Notes under the pieces: generated by a model
What the model was told of the DNA's origin: nothing
The model's database searches: none
What the model saw: the letters and a program-made list of their open reading frames with translations, nothing else
Program-made: the position numbers and the translations under genes
NCBI GenBank assembly: GCA_947471745.1
Contig: CANJKZ010001154.1
Span: 491,001-555,000 of the forward strand
Source: Closterium sp. Naga37s-1
Taxonomy: Eukaryota; Streptophyta; Zygnematophyceae; Desmidiales; Closteriaceae
DNA: 64,000 nt
Reading direction: 5' to 3'
Part shown: positions 1-12,060 of the stretch, piece after piece
Layout of the letters: each line of letters starts with the position of its first letter
Position numbering within the stretch: position 1 is the first letter of the stretch

Positions 1-1397
1 TCCACCCCCAAAACGTGGAAGGACCCGCACATGTGCAGGAAGTGCAGCGAGTGCTCTTCATTCGCGAGCGCCGATGACCGATGATGCTTGCAACCCTCCC
101 ACGCCCTTGCTGGCTTCGTAATAGGACAAGACAAGCGTAGCCACGTGACCCGGCGGAAGAAAAAGGCTCGTAACGAGCTCTTCCACCCATAAAACGCGGA
201 AGGATCCGCACATGTGCAGGAAGTGCAGCGGGCGCTCTTCATTCACGAACATCGATGACGGATGATGCTTGCAACCCTCCCACGTCCTTGCTGGCTTGGT
301 CATAGGACCAGACATGCGCAACCACGTGACATGGAAAAGAAAAACGCTCGGAACGAGCGCTTCCACCCCCAAAACGCGGAAGGACCCGCACATGTGAAGG
401 AAGTGCAGCGGATGCTCTTCATTCGCGAGCGCCGATGACCGATGATGCTCGCAACCCTCCCACGCCCTTGCTGGCTTGGTAATAGGACCAGATAAATGCA
501 GCCACGTGACCCGGTGGAAGAAAAACGCTCCGAACGAGCGCTTCCACCCCCAAAACGCGGAAGGATCTGCACATGTGCAGCACGTGCAGCGGGCGCTCTT
601 CATTTGCGAGCGCCGATGACCGATGATGCTTCAAACCCCCCCACGCCCTTGCTGACTTGGAAATAGGACCAGACAAGCCCAGCTACATGTCCCGGGGGAA
701 TAAAAACTCTCGAAACGAGTGCATCCACCGCCGAAACGCGGAAGGATGCGTACATGTCCAGGAAGTGCAGCGGTCGCTCTTCATTCGCGACCGCTGATGA
801 CCGATGATGCTTGCAACCCTCCCACGCCCTTACTGGCTTGGTAATAGGACAAGACAAGCATAGCCATGTAACTCGGCGGAAGAAAAAAGCTCGTCACGAA
901 CTGTTCCACCCCTAAAACGCGGTATGATGCGCCCATGTGCAGGAAGTGCAGCGGGCGCTCTTCATTTGCGAGCGCCGATGACCGATGATGCATGCAACCC
1001 TCCCACGCCCTTGTTGGCTTGGTAATAGGACCAGACAAGTGCATGCACTTGACCAGGCGGAAGAAAAACACTCGGAACAAGCGCTTCCACCTTCAAAGCA
1101 CGGAAGAATCCGCACATGTGCAGGAAGTGCAGGGCGCTCTTCATTCGCGAGCGCCGATGACCGATGATGCTTGCAACCTCCCACGCCCTTGCTGGCTTGG
1201 TAATAGGACCAGACAAGTGCAGCCACATGACCCGGAGGAAGAAAAAGGCTCGTAACGAGCTCTTCCACCCCCAAAACGCGGAAGGATCCGCACATGTGCA
1301 GGAAGTGCAGCGTGTGCTCTTCATTCGCGAGCGCCGATGATCGATGATGCTTGCAACCCTCCCACGCCCTTGCTGGCTTGGTAATAGGACCAGACAG
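1..1397. repeat. ~181-bp tandem satellite array, about 8 units, left end outside window
   Basis: The block beginning CCGATGATGCTTGCAACC recurs near positions 78, 259, 440, 621, 801, 982, 1163 and 1342, giving a period of about 181 bp. Units also share the ACATGTGCAGGAAGTGCAGC and GTAATAGGACCAGACAAG blocks and differ by scattered substitutions. Because 181 is not a multiple of three, a frame rotates between units, which creates long open frames on both strands that I regard as spurious. The array meets Copia-derived sequence at about 1398 in the middle of the element's coding region. The unit length is in the range often seen for centromeric or heterochromatic satellites, but nothing here proves such a role. 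Confidence 0.9.
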
Positions 1398-3180
1398 GCG
1401 CAGGGAACGCCGGTAGGGGCAGGCCCTAGAGGAAGAGGAGGGAGGGACCGGGGGAGACCAGAGACAAGGACACGGGAGGCCATGCCTCGGAGACGAGGCA
1501 GGGAGGGGTGACCAAGGCGGTGGTGCCAGAGGAGAGTCTGGTGAGACAGGAGACGACACGAGCAGGGGGCAGACTCAGGACCAGACCTGGACGCGGTAGC
1601 AAACACCTGACCCGACGCAGCTACCTGACCAGACGCAGCAACCGGAGGAGACTCGGTAGTCAGTGTGTACAGGCTCGACCCCGGCTGACGGGTAAACGTG
1701 GCCAAGTGTCGGCCCGTCCGAGCACACGTACAGTGGGTCACTCGCTGACTCACAGGAGTGAACTGGTCAACCCCTCTATCTTGTAGGTCAGCACCACTCA
1801 CCAAGTTCGTAGAGAACGAGGGGAGGTAGAGACCTGACAGGGTGCCAGAAGGGGCCGCCGGACACGGTAAGACAGTGGAGAAGTGGGCAAGAACAGGACC
1901 CCCAGAGGGGTCCGCCAGGGAGACTGCAACCGGCCGACTAAGCGGCGTGAGTATGGTGCGGTCTCGAAAGAAGGAGCGGGAAGCACCCGAGTCAAGGGTG
2001 AAGGTGTGGGAGGCCTGAGCCGACGTGGTACCTGAGAGAGCAGACTCACCAGCACCTGGGGCAGCAGACTCACTAGTGTCAGAAGTAGTAGGAGTACGGC
2101 CTAGGCTTAGTAGCCTAGGCCACAGTAGGACTAGTAACGAGGAGCCAAGTACGAGCTAGGATTGTGTGTAGGAACAGAATTGAGAAGGAATGATTGAACT
2201 AGCAAGCAGCAGGATACAAATAGCAAACCCTAAGGGGTTGTACTCACTATAGAGTACCCCACTGCAGGCTACACAAACAACATATTCTGACAACTAGCAC
2301 CTAGAGCAGCAGCCTCACCAGCACCTAGAGCAGCAGCCTCACCAGCACCTAGAGCAGCAGTCTCAATGCCCGGGTCAGGCGGAACACACACGTAACAGTC
2401 ACCCTCATCACTAGTAGGCAATGCATACATGGCAGTGAGGATAGCATCATAGTCAAGAGTATAGATATCTACCCTCAGCCTAAGCAGCTCCACCCAGTCG
2501 GGGAGCTCAGCCGCGTCGCCAAACTCCGTACGCCAGGCGTCGCTCAGACGGGCGAAGCAGCGGGACTCTGCGTGACCAAACGTCCCGCAAGGCTGACCAG
2601 TCCGAGCACCAGTGCGAATGACGTACGTACAGCGAGCAGTACCCCGTGACCCGTCACGCTGAGCGTACCACTCACGAAGCTGCTGGGGTGAAAGGACCGC
2701 GCACGGACGACGCTGCAGCTGCACCTGGCCACTACAAGCAGCTGCCGAACTACTCACTCTAGGACGACTCCCACTACGGCCACCCCGACAACCCCAAGTA
2801 GCGTACCACTCACGAAGCTGCTGGGGCGTGAGGGACTCACGCGGACGTCGCTGGAGCTGCATCTGGCCACCGCCAGGAGCAGCAGGAGCAGTGGTAGCCG
2901 CAGTAGTAGTAGCAGTAGCAATAGCAGTAGTCGCAGCGCGGCCACCCCTACAACCCCAACTAGCGTACCACTCACGAAGCTGTTGGGGGGCGAGGGACTC
3001 ACGCGGACGGCGCTGGAGCTGCATCTGGCCACGCCAGGAGTAGCAGTAGCAGTAGAAAGAGCAGTAGCAGCAAGAGCAGCAGTAACAACAGTACGGGCAG
3101 GGCAGTGCTCACCAGTGGCGAGAAGGGCAGGCGTACGACGGCGGCAATGGCGAGGCCGCGACCACTGTAGGGCGAGGGCT
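1398..3180 (-). mobile_element. Ty1/Copia retrotransposon fossil: gag, protease and pre-integrase portion
   Basis: Read on the minus strand, about 3024-2270 is a gag-like region with three repeats around LREWYA, a Cys/His-containing stretch (CGTFGHAESRCF) and a DAWRTEFGD segment. It is followed toward lower coordinates by a protease-like DSGASRSFF stretch and a GAG-pre-integrase motif (LWHHRLGHPSLPRLRGM) near 1530-1400. Integrase, reverse transcriptase and RNase H of this copy are absent because the sequence passes into the 181-bp satellite. The order fits Copia. The copy is incomplete and broken, with several breaks, and looks old. Its 5' side merges into minisatellite DNA. Confidence 0.8.
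2165..2285. repeat. ~110-bp block related to 4660-4768 (copy A)
   Basis: A stretch containing GAACTAGCAAGCAG, then GGTTGTACTC, then TACCCCACTGCAGGCTACAC aligns without large gaps to 4660-4768, at roughly 70% identity by eye and in the same plus-strand orientation. It lies between the gag and protease parts of the minus-strand Copia piece, whereas the other copy lies just before the plus-strand reverse transcriptase. The two Copia pieces are therefore related, and this block belongs to the element family rather than to the host. Confidence 0.55.
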
Positions 3181-3935
3181 CCGCGGCAGCTGCAGGGGCG
3201 GCTGCTCCAGGGGCGGCTGCTGCAGGGGCGGCTGCTGCAGGGGCTGCTGCTCCAGGGGCGGCTGCTCCAGGGGCGGCTGCTGCAGTGGCGGCTGCTCCAG
3301 GGGCGGCTGCTACAGTGGCGGCTGCTCCAGGGGCGGCTGCTGCAGGGGCGGCTGCTCCAGGGGCGGCTGCTGCAGGGGTGGCTGCTCCAGGGGCGGCTGC
3401 TGTAGGGGCGGCTCCTCCAGGGGCGGCTGCTGCAGGGGCGGCTCCTCCAGGGGCGGCTGCTGCAGGGGCGGCTGCTCCAGGGGCGGCTACTGCAGGGGTG
3501 GCTGCTCCAGGGGCGGCTGCTGCAGTGGCGACTGCTCCTGGGGCGGCTGCTTCAGGGGCGGCTGCTCCAGGGGGCGGCTGCTGCAGGGGAGGCTGCTCCA
3601 GGGGCGGCTGCTGTAGTGGCGGCTGCTCCAGGGGCGGCTGCTGCAGGGGCGGCTGCTCCAGGGGCGGCTGCTGCAGTGGCGGCTGCTCCAGGGGCGGCTG
3701 CTGCAGGGGCGGCTGCTCCAGGGGCGGCTGCTCCAGGGGCGGCTGCTGCAGGGGCGGCTGCTCCAGGGGCGGCTGCTACAGGGGTGGCTGCTTCAGGGGC
3801 GGCTGCTGCAGTGGCGGCTGCTCCAGGGGCGGCTGCTTCAGGGGCGGCTGCTCCAGGGGCGGCTGCTGCAGTGGCGGCTGCTCCAGGGGCGGCTGCTCCA
3901 GGGGCGGCTGCTGTAGTGGCGGCTGCTCCAGGGCG
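3181..3935. repeat. 15-bp GC-rich minisatellite (GGGGCGGCTGCTCCA type)
   Basis: About fifty near-identical 15-base units alternate CTGCTCCAG and CTGCTGCAG cores. Being a multiple of three, the array is open in several frames on both strands (Ala/Pro/Gly-rich one way, Gln/Pro/Leu-rich the other), so the long predicted ORFs here are repeat artefacts. On the minus strand it abuts the 5' side of the Copia gag region and may be an expanded low-complexity part of that gag. Confidence 0.85.
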
Positions 3936-3954
3936 CGGGTTAGGGCAGGGCGCC

Positions 3955-4510
3955 GCGGCGGGCAGGGGTGACGCCACGCGGGTCCCGCAGGGGCGTCGCG
4001 ACGCACAGGAGCCGCGCCTCGCGGGTCCCGCAGGGGCGTCGCGACGAGGCAGGGGCGACGCGGCGGGGCCGCGACTGGCGACGGGGCGGGGCCGCGACTG
4101 GCGACGGGGCGAGGCCGCGACTGGCGACGGGGCGGGGCCGCGACTGGCGACGGGGCGGGGCCGCTACGGGCAGCGGGGCGGGGCCGCGAAGGGAGCCGCG
4201 AGGGAGCCGCGAGGGGGCCGCGAGGGGGCCGTGAAGGGGCCGCGAGGGGGCCGCGAAGGGGCCGTGAAGGGGCCGCGAAGGGGGCCGCGAAGGGGCCGCG
4301 AGGGGGCCGTGAAGGTGCCTCGAAGGGGCCGTGAAGGGACCGCGAAGGGGCGGTGAAGGGGCCGCGAAGGGGCCGTGAAGGGGCCGCGAAGGGGCCGCGA
4401 AGGGAGGCCGCGAAGGGGCCACGAGGGGCCTGAAGGGGCCGCGAAGGGCCGTGAGAGGGGCCGTGAGAGGCCGTGAGAGGGGCCGCTACGGGGCCTTAGG
4501 GGAGCGCGAC
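3955..4510. repeat. G-rich minisatellite (GGGGCCGCGAA / GGGGCCGTGAA units)
   Basis: Two adjoining short-period arrays, first GCGACTGGCGACGGGGCGGG-like and then GGGGCCGYGAAG-like units of about 12-13 bases, run for more than 500 bases. The plus strand carries very many runs of four or more G, so G-quadruplex formation is plausible. No host coding sequence is supported here. Confidence 0.8.
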
Positions 4511-4659
4511 GGACCACCAAGGGCAGGGGACGCGACGGGAGGGTAGGCACACGGGGCGCGACTCGGGCAGGGGCGAAGCGCGCTCCGGGCAGGAAAAAAA
4601 AATCGATATTTGGTGGGCCCTAGGAAACGTTCCCACTAGGGAACCTGCTCTATACCATG

Positions 4660-4768
4660 AGAAAGAACGAGGGATGAGTGAACTAGCAAGCAGGTGGGTA
4701 CAAGTAGGAAAACCTAAAAGTGTTGTACCCCATATTGTCTACCCCACTACAGCCTACACAGACTATAG
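4660..4768. repeat. ~110-bp block related to 2165-2285 (copy B)
   Basis: This stretch contains GAACTAGCAAGCAG, GTTGTACCC and TACCCCACTACAGCCTACAC in the same order as copy A. It directly precedes the plus-strand Copia reverse transcriptase region. The shared block suggests that the two oppositely oriented Copia pieces were brought together by nested insertion or rearrangement. Confidence 0.55.
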
Positions 4769-6370
4769 CATATGAGTTTGACACCACGTGTCATCGAGCC
4801 CCGTGATCCGCGCGAAGCTCTTTCTGGACCACACAGCAAGGAATGGCGCGAAGCAATGAACACAGAGATCAAGGCACTGGAGTCACGAGACACCTGGGTG
4901 CTAGTCGACCGCGCGGCGATCAAAGGCGCAAGAATCCTCTCGGGGAAGTGGGTCTTCCGCGTGAAAACCGCAGCGGACGGAACGATCGAACGCTTCAAGG
5001 CGCGTTGGGTGGTTCGCGGCTACGATCAGAGGCATGGCATCGACTTTGACCAGACGTTCGCCCCAGTCAGTCGCCATACCTCCGTTCGAATCCTGCTCGC
5101 CATTGCAGCTGCAAGGCACCTACCACTCCGCTAGATCGACGTGAAGAACGCGTTCCTGTACGCGTTAGTGGACGCCGTGATCTACGTGGAGCAGCCGCAC
5201 ACCTACGGCGGAGGGGACTCACGCGTATGCCAACTGCGCAAGTCACTCTACGGGATCAAACAGGCTCCGAGGCTGTGGCAGCAGTACCTGCACAACATTC
5301 TGCTTGAAATCGGATTCAAGCAGATGCCGCACGATCCAGGGATGTATCGCCGCGAATTCCGGGGGGAATACATTCTCCTCACGGTGTACGTCGACGACCT
5401 GCTTTACACAGGCTCAAACAACGAGCTTTTCGAGCAGTTCGAGAAGGCCTTGGCGGGGCGCGTCGACATCACGTGCAACTACGAGGTGAAGCAGTTTCTA
5501 GGCCTCAACATCTCCTACGCGCCTGAGGCCATTCATCTCTCAGCAGCTAAGTACGCAGAGGAGTTAGGGAAGCGGTTCAACATTTCACCTGCACCTCTCT
5601 CAACTCCCTACCGAACTCCTGGACCGAACCACAAACCCGACAACAAACCACTATCCCCTGCTGGGATTCAGACTTACCAGCAGCAGTTGGGATGCCTCCT
5701 CTTCGCCTCTGTCACCTGCAGGCCAGACCTCTCGTACATCGCCAGTCAGCTGGCGCAGTACTCACGCAAACCAACGGCTGAGAATCTTCTGGATCTGCAA
5801 CGCGCCCTTCAGTTCTTCGTTTCAACGCCCAAGATTGGGCTGTGCTACTCAACTGCACCAACTCCATCCTTCAACCTCATCGGCTATGTGGACGCCGATC
5901 ACGCAGCAGACCCCGATAATCGACGGTCCAGGACTGGCTTCCTGTTCCGACTCGAGCCAACGGGACCAATCTCCTGGAACTCGCAGAAGCAGGAGCTGGT
6001 TGCCCTGTCGTCAGCCGAAGCGGAATTCATCGCAGCAACCGCAGCAGTTCGCGAAGGCCTCTACTTGCAGGAACTCCTGCAAGAGGCGAAAATTCCAGCT
6101 TCGCCCACATTTCGCCTTCACTGCGATAACCAGAGCGCGATTCGCATCGCGAACAAACCTGGTTTCGTCAACCGGACCAAGCACATTGCGCTGCGGTACT
6201 TCTTCGTGAAGGATGAGGTAGACAAAGGCAAGGTCAACTTGACCTACTGCCCGACCGGTGACATGGCAGCAGACTTCCTCACGAAGCGACTACCACGCCA
6301 GCAGTATCAGCACTGCTCCGAACTCAGCGGCGTGGTCAAGCAGGTCAAGTCGAGCTGCGGCCAGGAGTGA
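4769..6370 (+). mobile_element. Ty1/Copia retrotransposon fossil: reverse transcriptase and RNase H portion
   Basis: The plus strand encodes the Copia RVT_2 domain (WREAMNTEI start, GKWVFRVK, VYVDDLLYTG with the catalytic Asp pair, SLYGIKQAPRLW) followed by RNase H (DADHAADPDNRRSRTG, ALSSAEAEFIAAT, HCDNQSAIRIA, KHIALRYFFVKD). The tail ends about seven bases before a purine tract and a TGTTA sequence that looks like an LTR start. Gag, protease and integrase of this copy are not present upstream. It is broken with few breaks and is better preserved than the minus-strand piece, so it may be younger. Confidence 0.9.
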
Positions 6371-6377
6371 AGGGGGG

Positions 6378-7481
6378 TGTTACGAATAGTAATACTTGAA
6401 TATTACTGTGCACTCCTCACCGCAACAAAGAGAAGCACGCAGTATCGCGAATGAACGCGAAGCGTCAGACGGTTGGAAACGACTCGAAGCGTCAGACAGT
6501 TGGGACCAGGCCCTCAGATTGGTTTGGGGGTACACTGAGGCCTCAGGGCAGTTTTTAGGAAATCAGAATCTGCCCTGAATTGTCAGGGCTGCACAGGGTG
6601 AGGTATCCTGAAATGTCAGTGCTACATTTGAGAGTATCCTGGCAGCTCAGTGCTACATTTCGTACAATCCTGTATATTTCGCGCGTGTTATGTTAGCGGG
6701 GATCGAAATGCTCTCCACATTCGAAGTGTGTAATTCTGGGGTGCAGCTGCAAGTGGCTGGCAGTGCAAGTCGCTGGCAGCTGCATGGTGCGAAAGTGTTA
6801 CAGCACAGTACAAGGAGATGGCGAAGGTGGCGGTGAACATCGTGGGCCAAATTGGATGGAAAAGCTGGCGCAAAACAATATTGTTATAGATTTTGTTGTT
6901 CGGCGAGTCGAACATGAAGTGTTGTAGTGGGTAAAGCGAAAGATTGCTACGCAGTAGGTTGCCTGCTCGATTCCAACTGACTCCATCATCCGAAGCGTTC
7001 GCCTTGTACACTTTTGGCCCCGAAACCCAGGAGATTTTTCGTACAGTACATCTCGCTTCAGGGCGAGATTCGACATTATCCTGAGTCGTCAGGGCTGAAC
7101 CTACAGCGTTATCCTGAGTTTCTGTACGCAAAATAACCATTATACTGATTTTACAGGACAAGTAATTCCCTTATGCTGTTTTTTCAGGAGAAGCACACGA
7201 CACCTATCCTGAATTCAGGAGAATCAGGATAAATTATCCTGATAACATAGGCCCTGATTGGGACGCATCTGAACCGTCGGAGCAGACAGCATCAGGCAGC
7301 TGCATGCAGGATGGCTTCGGCGGGAACAGTTTCGTAACTGTTCGCGCCGCACGGTTGGGAATGTATTTGAATAAGGGAATGTACCCCTTAGAGTACATGG
7401 CTAGCTAGGTCGTTTCATCTCCGCTGTACTCATATTTATATTTGCTGTATTTGCATGTTTTATTCATCTCAAGCATTTACA
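6378..7481 (+). mobile_element. Probable 3' LTR of the plus-strand Copia element
   Basis: The RNase H region is followed by a polypurine tract (GAAGGGGGG) and then TGTTACGAATAGTAATAC, the expected arrangement for a Copia 3' LTR. The interior repeats short TATCCTGA...TCAGG motifs (about 6604-7235) and carries AT-rich, promoter-like sequence near 7420-7470. The right end is uncertain; I place it near a TTTACA at 7476-7481. No matching 5' LTR is in the window, so neither LTR identity nor insertion age can be estimated. Confidence 0.5.
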
Positions 7482-7840
7482 TTCACTCTGCTATTGAGGT
7501 CAAGGGACCACCAACATCACTTCTCTGCGTGCGAACCTTCCTGAGTAGATCATAGGCCACGATCAACTTCTGATCGCAGCATAGGCAAGCAGAGATATAT
7601 AAACTTTTGATTTGGACCAGGTTTGCCTGCGCGAAATTGCTGGCTCGCAATAGACCAGATTTGGACCAGGTTTGCCGTCTACATTCTAAATGGTATTTTC
7701 TGGGGATATTTCGGGTGCACACCCTAGGACACAGTCTGATCTGCTCACGAAATGATCCTTTTCCAAAAATCAGGGCGCGAAAGTTTCAAACACAACTGGC
7801 GAATCCCGCCAGTTTTGTGCAAGGCTCGGTTGGGGGATAC
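7482..7840. other. Non-coding stretch, nothing recognised
   Basis: Between the probable LTR and the MITE I see only a short direct repeat, TTTGGACCAGGTTTGCC at about 7614 and again at about 7661, and an ATATATAAA box near 7595. There is no supported gene. Confidence 0.5.
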
Positions 7841-7843
7841 TAA

Positions 7844-7992
7844 GAGCGTGTTCCTACGGCCTCATATCAGAAAACCTCATATCAAGAATGCTGTTTTTGC
7901 CTGGTAAAACTAGCGAGAGGTTTTGGGTTTAGGGGAATTTTCAGTGTGAGCCTGATACGAGGTTATCTTGATACGAGGATAGGAACACGCTC
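7844..7992. mobile_element. 149-bp MITE with TIRs and TAA target duplication (PIF/Harbinger-like)
   Basis: The 13-bp terminal repeat GAGCGTGTTCCTA at 7844 matches the reverse complement of TAGGAACACGCTC ending at 7992. Both ends are flanked by TAA (7841-7843 and 7993-7995). Subterminal sequence also pairs imperfectly (CCTCATATCA versus TGATACGAGG). There is no coding capacity. A three-base TWA target duplication with GRRCGTGT-type termini is typical of PIF/Harbinger-derived MITEs. Confidence 0.8.
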
Positions 7993-7995
7993 TAA

Positions 7996-8475
7996 TTTCG
8001 TGAGGTTGGGGTTCCTTTCGCGATTTCGCCACAACTTGCAACCAATCGAGGTTGGGGAGGAGATTGGCGCGAAAATTGTAAGCCAATCCTGAGCAGGCCA
8101 ATTTTTGGAGGGGGGGTTGGGTTGTCATAAAGCAGTAACTGCACCTCGCCACTCAAGGTTGGAGCGAAGCCCTGTGCTACCAGGTTTTCAAGTGATAAAC
8201 TGAGTCCTCCCGCAGGAAGTATGAAGGCGATAGCTTTAAGCACCTTTGATCTGGCAGTAGCAATTTGTGTGAGTCACGTTTTTTATGGTGTCATGTCAAA
8301 TGTACCGTAACTGTTGCTTTGATACTAAATGAGTGCTATAAGAATATGTGTTATAATCAACAAACAGGTTGTACAGGGTGGAAATACACAAAGAATAGTC
8401 GAATCTACCTGCGTCAATTCATGTGGGGGTGCAAGTATAGCAACCATGGCAAGCAACCCTCTCCGGCTTCAAACC
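7996..8475. other. Presumed 3' flank of the AT-hook protein gene
   Basis: There is no supported gene. On the minus strand this is downstream of the stop at 8476, so it probably contains that gene's 3' UTR. It is AT-richer than the neighbouring coding DNA. Confidence 0.4.
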
Positions 8476-10157
8476 TCAAAGCTTCAATGTCAGATCCACT
8501 GCACCAGCAGCCGCCCTTGCAACTCTCACTGCCTCCTGCAAGTCATTCTCCTCGTTCTCCTCCTTGCTATTCACTCTTCTTTGATTCTCCAAGGCATCCT
8601 GCTCTTCTGCCCTACCCCAACCACTCCCTATCCCTCCCCTCCGTAGCACCCAAGAATAAGCTCCCTTATTGCCATCGTGCCCACCAAGACCGCCTTGGCC
8701 TGTATTCTGCATGGCCTGCACACGATTTCCAAAAAGGAGCTCTTGCATACCAGCCACGTGTGGCAAACTGGTGGTTGCCATTCCCCCACCTGGGTGCTGC
8801 AGACATCCCAAACCTGCACCAGCGTACTGGTCTCTACTTCTTCCCATAGGAGCATCACCTGAAACTGACCGAAAAGGAGCAGCAGCAGCGGGAACAGAAG
8901 CAGCAGCAGATGTCAAGCCAGCAGTGCTGACAGCAACATCCGTGATCGCACCACCCCAGGAGCTTCCCGTTCCCCTTCCTCGCCCACTGTCTCCAAGCGG
9001 ACGCACCAGCCTTGCAGGTGCTACCTTGCGTAGAAAGGTGTCAGAAGGAGGAGGAGGTGGTGGTGTGTACAGGGATGCGCACTGGCGGTTTGCTGCAGTC
9101 ACACCTGTTTCACTGCCACCCGCAATACGGCCTCTAGTACCAGCAGTGGGACCGGCAGCAGCAGCAGCAGCAGGAGCAGCAACCGGAGCAGGAGCAGCAG
9201 GAGCAAGAGCAGCAGCGCGAGAGGCAGCACCAAGCCAAGCAGCATGGGGCGCAGTAGCTTCAGATGGACCAGCCAACTGGCTGTTCCAAGCCTTAAGCAC
9301 GCGTTCCTCTTCCCACACACTCTCCCGCACTCCCACTCCCCCTCTGCCCCTAATCCCTGCCTCTCCCATCACCCGCGACCTAAGACCCTTGTCCACCCCC
9401 ACCTCTGCTGTCCTCTCGTCCAAGAGTTTCCTCTGCGCATAGCCATCATCCCCTCCCACCCAGCAGCTCTCCATCTCCTGGACTACTCCACTAAAGCCCC
9501 ACCGCTGCAGCGACCGCGGGGGTGCAGCCACCCGCTGCTGCTCTCCCTTTGCCGCGCCTGCGACAGGTGCAAGCGCCGAGGCGTCTCCCAGGAACGAAAG
9601 TACCCCTTGGGCGGGCAGGCTGTTCCTACGCTCACTCGCAGCGGCAGGCAGAGCAGAGGCAGCAGCAGGCGGAGCAGGAGGAGGAGGAGCAGCAGCAGCA
9701 GCAGCAGCAGGATTGTCAGTGGTGAGGCGGTTCACATGAGACTGAAGTGCGGCTCCAGCCACCGCTGCAGATCCACGGGTGATGGAAGCAGGCCTGGCAC
9801 TGTTGAACCGAGCACCAGTCCACACGCGGTCCTGTGCTGCTGCCACGCCTTCCCACTCCTCCCACCCGGGTAAAGTAGCGCATCCCACACCGCCGTCTCG
9901 TTTCTCACACCGCTCCTCTGCCACTCCCCGCCTCTTGACCTCTCCCTCCGTTTCCTCTAACTCCTCCTCCCCCCCCCTCCTCCTCCTCCTCCTCCTCCTC
10001 CTCCTCCTCCTCACTCCACTCCTCTCTAACGTGCCCCCCCTCTTCCTCAGCTCCCCCCAGCCATCTTTCAGGCCTCGTCCCTCCTGTCTCCACCGCTCTC
10101 CCCACCCCTCCCAACGCATTACCACCAGCGTTGTCGCTGCTGTTCCATGCGTTCAGC

Positions 10158-10201
<44 letters not shown>

Positions 10202-12025
10202 GTTGTTGGCAGCAGTCCAGCTACGCAGCAACGCCTGCCTCATAAGTGCCGGGTGGATGGGAGGGTCATGGCTGGGAACAACACGATTCCAAGGAGACAA
10301 GCCCCTCACAGCAGCAGCAGAAGCAGCAGCAGAAGCAGCCGCGGAATCGAAAGCAGCAACCTGGCCACCCATTCCCCTTCCTACACGGTCATTCCTTTCC
10401 CACTCATTTCGCCTAGAACTCTCCCTCCTCCCACCCTCTCCCCTCCTCACTTCACCCGCATCATCCCACCTATCTTCTTGCCTCTCGCTCGCTTCCCCTC
10501 TCTGTATAAACCCCTTCCTTCCCTTCTCCAGCACCCCTTTCAGCCTCTCCTGCTGCCGATGAAGCGCAGCCATTGCTTCCGCTAGTCCTGCTCCTGATCC
10601 TCCCCTGCCTCCTCTCTGCCAATCAAAACTTCCCACCTGTCCATCTCGCACAATCTCATTAGCGTTCGCATTCGCATTCGCTGCTATGTTCGCAATTAAA
10701 CCGGGATTTCCAAACACCCCTGCCCCACCCACACCTGCTCCCCCCCATGCCCCTGCTGCCGACGCAGCAGCAGCTGCTGCTGCCGCTGCTTTGAATACCT
10801 CACACCAAGCAGAAGACTGGTACGGCGCAGCGGAAACAGGCGCAGGCCAGGAGGAGAAAAGTGACGGGTGTTGCTGGAGAAGAGAAGGGGAGAGGAAAGG
10901 CAGGACTGGGTTGTGCTGCTGAAGTCCGTAGGTGCTAGCTGTTGCAGCAGCAGCTGCTGCTACAGCGGCAGCAGCAGTGGCAGACGAACCAAAGAAGGAG
11001 GGCGAGGCTGTGCTGTGAAAAATAGGGTGAGGAAAAGCAGGAGGAGCAGCCGGAAGAGCAGAAGCGGGAGGGGGAGCAGGAACATGAGCAGGAGGGGGCG
11101 GTGGCGGAGGAGGGGGAGGAGGAGGCGCGGGGCGACCGTTGACAGAGAGAGAGGCAGACACAGAAGCGGCTGCACTGCGTGCTGCTGGGAAGAACGACAG
11201 GGGAAAGGCCTTGGCTTCTGCTTCTGCTGCCTCTGCTGCCGCTGCTGCGATGGCAGCCGCAGCAATAGAGGCAGGAGCGACAGGATGGGGCGAGATGAAT
11301 GGACAAGGAGTAGCAGCAACAGCACCAGCACCAGCAGCAGCAACAGCAGTGGCAGCAGCAGCACCAGCATCCAGGCCATAATCCCCAACACTCTCCACCT
11401 CTCTACTCCTCCTCTGCATCCGCCTCTCAGCTCCTCTCCACTGGTCCCCACTACGCCTCTCTCCCTGTTCTCTTGCCGCCTCATCATCCAATCCTTCCCT
11501 GGCTTCTCCAGTTTCCTTCCCCCCACAAACCCGCCTGCTCTTTCTCCTGTGCCTGGTCATCCCCTCCCCCTCATACCCCTTCATCCCACCATCACTCCCT
11601 TTCTCCCTTCCACTCGCCCCTTCTCTCTCCACCCCACTCTCTCTCCCCATCTTCCCGTCCCACTCCCTCCCAATCGTCCTCTCCCACTCCCTCTTTTCCT
11701 TCCTCCCCGCCTCCCTCTTCCCGTAACTCTCCTCCAACCTGTCCCTCTCCCTGCACCACTCCTTCTCCATCTCCCTCGCCCTCTCCCCGCTCCCTCTCCC
11801 TCCCTCCCTGACTCCCTCCCCCACTCGCCCCAGCACAGCAGGTCGGCGTTCATGCGCCTGTGCTTTCAACACCGTTTGGGGCGCCTCAAAAGTCGCTCGC
11901 GCCAGCACGGCAGGGCAGCATTCATCCGCCTGTTCTTGAAGAGCCTCTACAGGCAATGCAACGCGCGACCGCATCTGCAGTAACATCCAGTCCAGCGCAG
12001 GCACAGCACCTGACGACGGTTTTGG

Positions 12026-12060
<35 letters not shown>

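Noticed and set aside
58-1080. Overlapping frames of 85-281 codons with repeated LANEERPLHFLHM peptides
   Set aside because: The frame rotates through the 181-bp satellite units. The pattern is produced by the repeat, with no independent coding signal.
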